This document shows positions 31,990 to 37,932 of a stretch of 37,932 nt of DNA, piece by piece. Under the pieces are notes generated by a model that worked only from the letters and a program-made list of their open reading frames with translations, did no database searches and was not told where the DNA came from. The stretch is from an uncultured Prevotellaceae bacterium (lineage in GTDB: Bacteria > Bacteroidota > Bacteroidia > Bacteroidales > Bacteroidaceae). Position 1 is the first letter of the stretch, and every line of letters starts with the position of its first letter. Where the stretch lies: positions 1 to 37,932 of the forward strand of contig CADCEW010000068.1 in NCBI GenBank assembly GCA_902800585.1, in the 5' to 3' direction. The position numbers were made by a program, and so were the translations under genes.

Positions 31990-32024
31990 CTATGAACTTT
32001 GACCCATGAATGATGAACTTTTCA
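31990..32024. repeat. Degenerate heptamer array in the mutY/receptor divergent region
   Basis: Units CTATGAA, CTTTGAC, CCATGAA, TGATGAA, CTTTTCA. It contains ATGAACTTT twice, 21 bases (three units) apart. Degenerate, so moderate confidence. Confidence 0.55.
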
Positions 32025-32028
32025 GGAA

Positions 32029-32097
32029 TTTCGTCGAAAGACAGGGGGCATTTCGTCGAAAGTAAGTTGGAGCGTATTATTATTCACCTTACTTTTG
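32029..32097 (+). promoter_or_regulatory. Receptor gene promoter with two operator-like repeats
   Basis: TTTCGTCGAAAG occurs at 32029-32040 and 32051-32062, 22 bases apart; each copy is itself a near-palindrome. The -7 box TACTTTTG is at 32090-32097. The repeats end about 40 bases before the expected start site, a usual place for an activator. Confidence 0.55.
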
Positions 32098-32132
32098 CCC
32101 TCGGAAATAAAAACAAACAAAAATATAGCATT

Positions 32133-34586
32133 ATGAAAAAAGTCATTTCTACAATCGTTTTGAGTCTCATCGCCACTATCATGATGGCACAGAAGACAGT
32201 TGTAACAGGCATATTGGTAGACGCTACCCTTCAGGAGGGCGAACCTTTTGCCACTGTTCGTGTATTCAAAGCCAACAAGAAGGATAAACCTGTGACTATG
32301 TTCCTGACTGACGAGAATGGTAAGTTCTCTCAGGAAGTGAAAGGAAAAGGTCGTTATGATTTCGTGTTTAGCAGTATCGGTAAGGAAGACCTACATCAGA
32401 CAGTGGAACTGGGAAAAGAGACCCCCATCGACCTTGGTACCTTATATATTAAGGAAGATGCCACCATGTTGACAGGTGTGGAAGTTGTCGCCCAGAAGCC
32501 ATTGGTAAAGATGGATGTTGACAAAATGAGTTATAATGTGGCTGATGACGAAGACTCGAAGTCGTATACTGTACTTGACATGCTACGCAAGGTACCAATG
32601 GTAACGGTCGACGGACAGGATAATATCTCTGTCAATGGCTCCTCTTCATTCAAAGTGTATGTCGATGGTATGCCCAACGTGATGTTTTCAAGCAATCCCT
32701 CGATGGTATTTAAGAGCATGCCCGCCACTGCCGTCAAGAGCATTGAAGTGGTAACGAATCCTGGTGCCAAATACGACGCAGAGGGTGCTGCTGGTGTACT
32801 GAACATCGTTATGAACAAGCAAGACCCACAGGCAGCCCAGAATATGAACGGCTATAATGGTACTATCCGTGCCACGGCAGGTATTCGCCAACTGGGTGGA
32901 AGTGCTTTCATCAGTGGCCAACAGGGCAAGTTGTCATACAGTGCTAACGTGATGACCAGTTATAATATGCCAGGTAATACTACCACTGAAATGGAACAGA
33001 TTCAGAATAATGGTACCTCACAGACCTTAACCTCTGAAAATAAAGTCAGAACCCCGTTCACTATGGGGAATCTGACCCTTGGCTATCAACTTGACAGTAT
33101 GAGCATGATCAATTTTACAGCCTCTGTTAACAATATGTCGATAAAGAGTAACGGAACCACACTTACCACTATAGGCGGAGTACCTTATGGAGACGCTTTC
33201 AGCTACGGTAGCACTACTGATATGAAGAACTCGCGAACCTCATTCAGTGGTAGTCTCGATTATCAGCGCTTCTTCAATAAGGAGCATACCCAGTCGTTGG
33301 CTCTTACTTATCAATTGATGTATAGTCCCGCAACTACAAAAATGAACAATGATTTTGACACCGCATCAGAGTACATCGACCTGACAAACCGCTATTCAGA
33401 GAATAAAGACAAGACTACCAATCATATCTTCCAGGTGGACTATACGATGCCCCTTGGTACTGGTCATTCCCTGAGTCTAGGTAGTAAGTTGCAACTCCAC
33501 GATGCCACTTCTGACTCTAAATACTATCTGATGGATATATACGATCCCAGTACTAGTAGCGAATATGAGTACAAGAACACCATTTTGGCTGGCTATGGAG
33601 AATATACAGGTAAGTGGAATAAGTTTAGTATGAAGGCAGGTGTACGCTATGAATATACTTGGCAGGATGTAGACTATAAACTTGGTAACGGTGAGGACTT
33701 TAAGACGAGCTATGGAAACCTTGTGCCCTGCGCTAATCTGCAGTATAACCTTGGTACAGGCAGTAACCTTGGTCTGACCTATAACATGCGCATCTCACGT
33801 CCAGGTATCTCCTATCTGAATCCCTATGTTGACAAGACCAACCCCATCGCACTGACCTATGGCAACCCAAACCTCGATGTGGAGAAAACACACAACTTAT
33901 CGCTGGTCTACAATATGTTCACTTCGAAACTCATGCTCAACCTCAATCTGCACCACAACTTCACCGACAACGGTATCTCACAGTATAGTTTCTACGACAA
34001 CAACAATCTGCTGAATACCACCTATGGCAATGTAGTGAAGAGCCATCAGACAGGTATGAACGCCTATGTCAACTACCTGGTGACCAAGAACACTCGCCTC
34101 TTCATGAACGGTAGCGTGAACTATATCGACCTGCGCAGTGATGCTCTTGATCAAAGCAACAGCGGATGGACTGCTAATATCATGGCAGGTGTGCAGCAGA
34201 CACTACCTTGGAATTTGAAGCTCAGTGCTTTCGCCATCGCCTCTACCAAGAACTATACCCTACAAGGATGGAGTGGCGGCTTCAATCTTCTCACCGCCAG
34301 TATCTCAAAGTCATTGTTTAATGACAAACTGAACTTGAGCATTTCTGGTATGACGGGTCTCAACAACGGTGGTAGCATCATGATTGAAAGTAGCAGCCAT
34401 GGTCAGAATTTCACTAGCCACACCAAGGTGAAAGTTCCTATCTACGGTGTATCCTTCACAGTCAGCTATACTTTCGGTAATAGCAAGATGTCATCCAAGC
34501 AACATCAGAGTCGCATACAGAACGACTACATCGAGCAGCAGTCACAGGGTGAGATCATCAATAGCGTAGGAGATGTACAACAATAA
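32133..34586 (+). CDS. Outer-membrane beta-barrel (TonB-receptor-like) protein
   Basis: An 817-residue outer-membrane protein. Signal peptide 1-20 (ending MMA-Q). Residues 22-105 form a carboxypeptidase-regulatory-like domain (VVTGILVDATLQEGEPFATVRV). Residues 125-235 form the plug (VLDMLRKVPMVTVDGQDNISVNG, VEVVTNPGAKYDAEGAAGVLNIVM). From about 240 there are barrel strands of the OMP_b-brl_3 type (YEYTWQDV, RISRPGISYLNPYVDKTNP, NPNLDVEKTHNLSL). The start at 32133 is used because the longer frame (32010) runs through the promoter. No SusD partner is adjacent, so it is not a standard SusCD pair; cargo unknown. The LytS kinase and LytTR regulator follow directly. Confidence 0.92.
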   Translation: MKKVISTIVLSLIATIMMAQKTVVTGILVDATLQEGEPFATVRVFKANKKDKPVTMFLTDENGKFSQEVKGKGRYDFVFSSIGKEDLHQTVELGKETPIDLGTLYIKEDATMLTGVEVVAQKPLVKMDVDKMSYNVADDEDSKSYTVLDMLRKVPMVTVDGQDNISVNGSSSFKVYVDGMPNVMFSSNPSMVFKSMPATAVKSIEVVTNPGAKYDAEGAAGVLNIVMNKQDPQAAQNMNGYNGTIRATAGIRQLGGSAFISGQQGKLSYSANVMTSYNMPGNTTTEMEQIQNNGTSQTLTSENKVRTPFTMGNLTLGYQLDSMSMINFTASVNNMSIKSNGTTLTTIGGVPYGDAFSYGSTTDMKNSRTSFSGSLDYQRFFNKEHTQSLALTYQLMYSPATTKMNNDFDTASEYIDLTNRYSENKDKTTNHIFQVDYTMPLGTGHSLSLGSKLQLHDATSDSKYYLMDIYDPSTSSEYEYKNTILAGYGEYTGKWNKFSMKAGVRYEYTWQDVDYKLGNGEDFKTSYGNLVPCANLQYNLGTGSNLGLTYNMRISRPGISYLNPYVDKTNPIALTYGNPNLDVEKTHNLSLVYNMFTSKLMLNLNLHHNFTDNGISQYSFYDNNNLLNTTYGNVVKSHQTGMNAYVNYLVTKNTRLFMNGSVNYIDLRSDALDQSNSGWTANIMAGVQQTLPWNLKLSAFAIASTKNYTLQGWSGGFNLLTASISKSLFNDKLNLSISGMTGLNNGGSIMIESSSHGQNFTSHTKVKVPIYGVSFTVSYTFGNSKMSSKQHQSRIQNDYIEQQSQGEIINSVGDVQQ

Positions 34587-34618
34587 TTTGGTTGTTTCAG
34601 AAAGAATTCCTATCTTTG
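34587..34618 (+). promoter_or_regulatory. Promoter of the kinase-regulator pair
   Basis: TTTG (34587-34590, immediately after the receptor stop), 20 bases, TATCTTTG (34611-34618). It ends 7 bases before the kinase ATG. Confidence 0.68.
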
Positions 34619-34625
34619 CAGTCAT

Positions 34626-35669
34626 ATGATGAAAATAGAAAAAAAAGACATCGGGCTGTTTGTGGCACAAGTGGCAGTTTGGACAGTAATACTGTTCGCA
34701 CTGCCACTGGCAACATTCCTGAGTACGCAGGACTTACATTCCACCAGGACCTCGTTCTTTGTGGCATGGGGACTATTTCAGTCGCCCCTCATAGTATACT
34801 TTGCCAATTTCTATCTGCTTGGTCCCTATCTTTTCTTCAAGCGACGCTATTGGTTATTTGTGCTATGTAACCTCGTGCTCATCCTCGGACTCAACTCCCA
34901 GTTCTTCCTGCTTTATTATCATAGGAGCAATATACCGAACCTGCCTGCCATGAACTCCACTATGTGGATAGGCTTCTTCTCAGGTTTCCTCATGTTCTTG
35001 GTGCTTAATTGTGTCATGGCAGCCATTGCCATCGGTATCCGCCACTTCATGCGCATTCGTCAGATAAAGCAGCAATTGAAAGATGAGAAAGCGAAGAATA
35101 CCGAAGCAGAACTGGCGTGGTTAAAAAACCAAATTAATCCGCACTTTCTGTTTAATACATTGAATAATATCTCGAGCCTGACACAGATAGACCCTGATGC
35201 CGCCCAAGATGCCATTGCCCAACTGAGTGACCTGTTGCGCTACGCTATGTACGAGACGAATAAAAAGATGGTTCCTATTGGAGGAGAAGTGGAGTTTATG
35301 CGTAACTATATTGAACTCATGAAACTGCGCTGCAATGAGAAGACGGAGGTAAAAACAACGTTCGACATCCAAAAGGATGTGGAGATTGCACCACTACTGT
35401 TTATCTCTCTCGTGGAGAATGCTTTCAAGCATGGTGTAAGCAGTAGTAGGGATTCAATGATTGATATCCATCTGGAACAAAAGGATAATTGCATCGTCTT
35501 TACCTGTGACAACACGAATTATCCCAAGGACGATGCAGACCGTAGCGGTTCAGGCATCGGGTTAGAGAATACCCGTCGTCGTCTTGAACTGATGTACCAT
35601 GACCGTTATGAGTGGAAACAGGCACTTAACGGTGATATCTATCACGTTAAAATCACAATTATAATATGA
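34626..35669 (+). CDS. LytS/YehU-type sensor histidine kinase
   Basis: A 347-residue inner-membrane kinase. Four predicted membrane spans lie in residues 10-140, and there is no large periplasmic domain. The His_kinase domain has the phospho-acceptor His173 in LKNQINPHFLFNTLNNISSL. The ATPase part has VENAFKHG (263-270) and GSGIGLENTRRRL (308-320). Such kinases pair with LytTR regulators. The regulator gene overlaps its stop by 4 bases (ATGA), so they are coupled. Own promoter immediately upstream gives almost no leader. Signal unknown. Confidence 0.93.
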   Translation: MMKIEKKDIGLFVAQVAVWTVILFALPLATFLSTQDLHSTRTSFFVAWGLFQSPLIVYFANFYLLGPYLFFKRRYWLFVLCNLVLILGLNSQFFLLYYHRSNIPNLPAMNSTMWIGFFSGFLMFLVLNCVMAAIAIGIRHFMRIRQIKQQLKDEKAKNTEAELAWLKNQINPHFLFNTLNNISSLTQIDPDAAQDAIAQLSDLLRYAMYETNKKMVPIGGEVEFMRNYIELMKLRCNEKTEVKTTFDIQKDVEIAPLLFISLVENAFKHGVSSSRDSMIDIHLEQKDNCIVFTCDNTNYPKDDADRSGSGIGLENTRRRLELMYHDRYEWKQALNGDIYHVKITIII

Positions 35670-36391
35670 ATCCCATTACCTGTATCATCGTAGATGACGA
35701 GCCTCTTGCTGTCAAACTCATGGAGTCTTTCGTACAGAAGACACCCCAACTCCAACTGGAGCATTCTTTTACGGATTCTGTTGAGGCACTAGCATGGTTA
35801 AAGGAGCATCCTGTTAACCTTGCCTTCATGGATATCCAGATGCCTGACCTTAATGGTATGGAGCTCTCTCACATGTTGCCAGAAGGTACCAAGGTAATCT
35901 TCACGACAGCCTTTAAGGAATATGCATTCGACAGTTATGAGGTCAGTGCTATTGATTTTCTTTTGAAGCCTATCCGTTACAATAAATTTATTGCTGCAGT
36001 GGAGAAGGCGCAACAGTGGTTTAAGCGGACCGAGATGCGAGAAGAGAGGGTGGAGCAGAGAAATGAAAGAAGGGAGACAATGTTTATCCGTGTAGATGGT
36101 GAGTTACGTCAGATTAGCTTTGACAGTATCATCTATGTAGAGGGAATGAAAGACTATGTGCGCTTCCACATTGAGGGGGAACGGTTGCCGCTGACCACTC
36201 ACATGACAATGAAAGCCGTGGAGGATGCACTGCCACAAGATACCTTTATGCGCATCAACCGTTCCTATATCGTCCGTTTGGACAAGATAAGAACGGTTGA
36301 CCGTAACCTCTGTGTCTATATCGGTGATGAGATCATCCGCGTCACCGATGCCTATCGTGAGGCTTTCGAGCGTTACTGTTCAGAACACTGA
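35666..36391 (+). CDS. LytTR-type response regulator
   Basis: A 241-residue transcription regulator. The receiver domain (1-120) has acidic Asp10/Asp11 and phospho-acceptor Asp56 in AFMDIQMPD, with the lysine in FLLKPIRY. The LytTR DNA-binding domain spans about 145-240 (MFIRVDGELRQISFDSIIYVEGMKDY, FMRINRSYIVRLDKI). The linker (EMREERVEQRNERRETM) is encoded by a heptamer array (36032-36080). It probably controls nearby genes, and the paired repeats before the receptor gene are a candidate target. Ends 4 bases from the convergent GH5 gene. Confidence 0.94.
   Translation: MNPITCIIVDDEPLAVKLMESFVQKTPQLQLEHSFTDSVEALAWLKEHPVNLAFMDIQMPDLNGMELSHMLPEGTKVIFTTAFKEYAFDSYEVSAIDFLLKPIRYNKFIAAVEKAQQWFKRTEMREERVEQRNERRETMFIRVDGELRQISFDSIIYVEGMKDYVRFHIEGERLPLTTHMTMKAVEDALPQDTFMRINRSYIVRLDKIRTVDRNLCVYIGDEIIRVTDAYREAFERYCSEH
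36032..36080. repeat. Degenerate heptamer array in the regulator linker
   Basis: Units GAGATGC, GAGAAGA, GAGGGTG, GAGCAGA, GAAATGA, AAGAAGG, GAGACAA. The codon-level result is a Glu/Arg-rich linker. Confidence 0.6.
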
Positions 36392-36395
36392 TATC

Positions 36396-37727
36396 TTACT
36401 TCACCACATACTTAGTCCCGTTATGGATGTAGAAACCTGAGGGCAGAGATGACAACAGGGTGCTGCAGACATATTGTCCCTGCAGGTTGTACACACCACT
36501 GCCAGCAGACTGGTTTGTGTGCACCGCCTGGACGGCTGTGACGGGGATGCCCGACTCTTCCATTGCCTCATGGATGCCGGACATCATATAATTATTATAG
36601 ATGGACAGCGCCTGACGGTTGATGATTGTCATAGAGGGACGGTTCAAGTAGTTCGTGTCCCAGACAACAGGTATGAGACCCTTGGCGAAGCATTTCTTCA
36701 TCAATGTCTTGTAATGATGCTTGATGGAGGCATTATGTTTCTCCTGACTCTCTCCGCTGCCACTAATCGTCCGCCAGTTGGCACCGAACTCTCCGATATA
36801 GACGGGGATGCCTTTGTCTGCAAACATAGTCTTCATTTTTTCCAGTTCTTCCTCCATATATTCCTCCTCACTATGGGTGGCATTATGTTGTGAACCACTG
36901 ACATGATTGTCTTTGCCCCAATAGTAGAACACCTTACCCCACGACTCATCTTTCTCCATGCCCCAGAATTGCCAGGGAGCATAATAGTGTACCTCTACCA
37001 TCATTCTTTGCGCGGCAGGGTCTGTCGGTAATTTTGTCAGGAAGTTACAGGTATGGTCGATATTCGTACCTGGTCCCTGGATGATGAGGACACGCAGGGC
37101 GTTGTTGCCTCCTGATGCGCGGACAGTATTGATGAACTCCTGCTCATACTCCACCAGGTTATTAGTCGCTGACTGGGTATCTGCATTGGGTTCATTCAGT
37201 CCGGCAAAAAGCAACCGCTCGTCATAGTCGCGGAAGGTCTCCGCTATCTGTTGCCAGATCTTGTTGAGGATGAACTTGTTCTTCGGAATCAGTGTAGCAT
37301 CCTTGATGTTATTCTCCAGCCAACCACCATCCCAGTGTTGGTTGATGACGACATAGAGTCCTGCTTTCAAGGAGTAATCTACAATCTCCTTGACACGGTT
37401 CATCCACACAGGGTCGATGGTATAGTCGGACGCGTCAATAATATGTCCCATTACCCAGGCACATGGGATACGGATTGAACGGAAACCCTGTGCCTTCACA
37501 AAGTCTATCACTGCCTGGGTCGTCTTGGTTCCCTGCCAGGCGGTCTCGGCAGACAGTCCCCCGTTGTTGGTGAAATTATTCCTGCTATCACCAGCCTCTA
37601 ATGTGTTACCGAGGTTCCACCCCGGTGACATGCGAGTGGCAACTTCCGTAGCCGTCAGTTCCATGGATGACTGTGCCATGCTGCTGATAGCAGTGGCAAC
37701 GAATAAGGTAAGGATCACTTTTCTCAT
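36396..37727 (-). CDS. GH5 family glycoside hydrolase (endoglucanase-like)
   Basis: A secreted beta-glycanase of 443 residues from the ATG at 37727. An earlier in-frame start at 37775 is rejected because it overlaps the upstream peptidase and hides the signal peptide. Signal 1-18. The catalytic barrel opens with SPGWNLGNTLEA, then GFRSIRIPCAW and YVVINQHWDGGW. Acid/base Glu179 is in GLNEPNA, and nucleophile Glu313 is in VYIGEFGAN. The C-terminal GVYNLQGQYVCSTL...GFYIHNGTKYVVK looks like a type IX-style sorting tail. Likely acts on cellulose, glucan or mannan; the exact subfamily is not determined. Confidence 0.93.
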   Translation of the reverse strand: MRKVILTLFVATAISSMAQSSMELTATEVATRMSPGWNLGNTLEAGDSRNNFTNNGGLSAETAWQGTKTTQAVIDFVKAQGFRSIRIPCAWVMGHIIDASDYTIDPVWMNRVKEIVDYSLKAGLYVVINQHWDGGWLENNIKDATLIPKNKFILNKIWQQIAETFRDYDERLLFAGLNEPNADTQSATNNLVEYEQEFINTVRASGGNNALRVLIIQGPGTNIDHTCNFLTKLPTDPAAQRMMVEVHYYAPWQFWGMEKDESWGKVFYYWGKDNHVSGSQHNATHSEEEYMEEELEKMKTMFADKGIPVYIGEFGANWRTISGSGESQEKHNASIKHHYKTLMKKCFAKGLIPVVWDTNYLNRPSMTIINRQALSIYNNYMMSGIHEAMEESGIPVTAVQAVHTNQSAGSGVYNLQGQYVCSTLLSSLPSGFYIHNGTKYVVK

Positions 37728-37755
37728 GTTCAATATACTAAATGGTTTGATAGCC

Positions 37756-37932
37756 TCAGGGAGCACAGAGGGCATTGCATACCCGGTTCTGGAAATGTCG
37801 TCCGGGATCGGGACTCATGATGCCCTGATTGATGATTGAGAAACAGAGTTGATGACCGTTTGCCGACGTGCAGTAGCCTGCCAATGCCGACACACCAGTC
37901 ACCGTACCTGTCTTTGCCCTCACATTCTCTTC
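37756..37932 (-). CDS. dacB: PBP4-type D-alanyl-D-alanine carboxypeptidase, 3' end only
   Basis: The window ends inside this gene; only the last 58 residues and the stop are visible, so there is no start codon. They read VRAKTGTVTGVSALAGY near the beginning, with the KTG box of penicillin-binding proteins and the VSALAGY strand typical of peptidase S13 (DacB/PBP4). The end, FSIINQGI...FQNRVCNALCAP, also fits. It would trim or cleave peptidoglycan cross-links in the periplasm. The GH5 gene starts 28 bases after its stop on the same strand. Confidence 0.8.
   Translation of the reverse strand, partial: EENVRAKTGTVTGVSALAGYCTSANGHQLCFSIINQGIMSPDPGRHFQNRVCNALCAP

Noticed and set aside
31992-32021. 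ATGAACTTT repeated with a 12-base spacer, which looks like a LytTR binding site
   Set aside because: The 21-base period equals three heptamers, and the whole stretch reads as a degenerate 7-bp array. The repeat family explains it better.
32010-32132. N-terminal extension of the receptor
   Set aside because: It would be translated from DNA that holds the promoter and operator-like repeats; the signal peptide begins at 32133.

Overview
The window looks like chromosomal DNA of a Bacteroidales bacterium, most likely Prevotellaceae (Prevotella or Segatella type). Three things point there. Almost every transcription unit starts with the Bacteroidota promoter TTTG-N19/20-TAnnTTTG. Several families are typical of the group (DUF3316, DUF3822, four-helix-bundle suffix proteins, BspA-like LRR_5 proteins). 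Two secreted proteins end in the G(V/L)Y...NGKK(V)-type tails of type IX-sorted or surface proteins. No transposase, integrase, phage gene, rRNA or CRISPR array was seen.

Layout. 1-4155 (minus): an apparent operon of four exported proteins of unknown function behind one promoter. 4156-6630 (plus): a palindrome-rich promoter region, a GMP synthase ATP-pyrophosphatase lacking its glutaminase domain, and aspartate-semialdehyde dehydrogenase, ended by a strong hairpin. 6632-11511 (minus): tRNA-Val(GAC), tRNA-Leu(UAG), an S41 protease lipoprotein, a DUF3316 protein, a topoisomerase IV subunit A broken by a small deletion and frameshift, and an unusual tRNA with anticodon CAC. 11622-13818 (plus): glycyl-tRNA synthetase and an FKBP lipoprotein. 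13835-20201: a RecD/Pif1-like helicase (minus), a 30-residue membrane peptide with DUF3822 and RsmD (plus), then DnaG and cardiolipin synthase (minus). 20202-23831: a gene-poor region with dense inverted and direct repeats, an orphan nuclease-like ORF with an antisense promoter, a roughly 390-nt structured leader, an LRR_5 surface protein and a 42-residue peptide. 23832-30020 (plus): a four-helix-bundle protein, a CE1-type esterase, etfB-etfA-acyl-CoA dehydrogenase, and ndk. 30030-31967 (minus): mutY-purN-yraN. 32133-36391 (plus): an outer-membrane beta-barrel receptor, then a LytS-type kinase and LytTR regulator. 36396-37932 (minus): a GH5 glycanase and the end of a PBP4-type peptidase.

The most unusual signal is a layer of short degenerate tandem repeats (7-, 8- and 9-bp units) found in at least fourteen places. 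They lie in protein tails, linkers, signal-peptide cores and intergenic gaps, and avoid conserved domains. One nonamer (core TCAGAA) occurs at both ends of two unrelated genes and is read in different frames, which argues for a DNA-level process rather than protein selection. A GC-rich element encoding TPSPSQ is inserted in frame in two further unrelated genes. These resemble cyanobacterial STRR heptamers and Rickettsia palindromic elements in style; the comparison is by analogy only.

Cell biology: the esterase and GH5 enzyme suggest plant-fibre degradation, the receptor plus LytS/LytTR pair suggests a sensed outer-membrane uptake or export function, and the Etf/acyl-CoA dehydrogenase operon is a flavin-based redox module. 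Most remaining genes are housekeeping.
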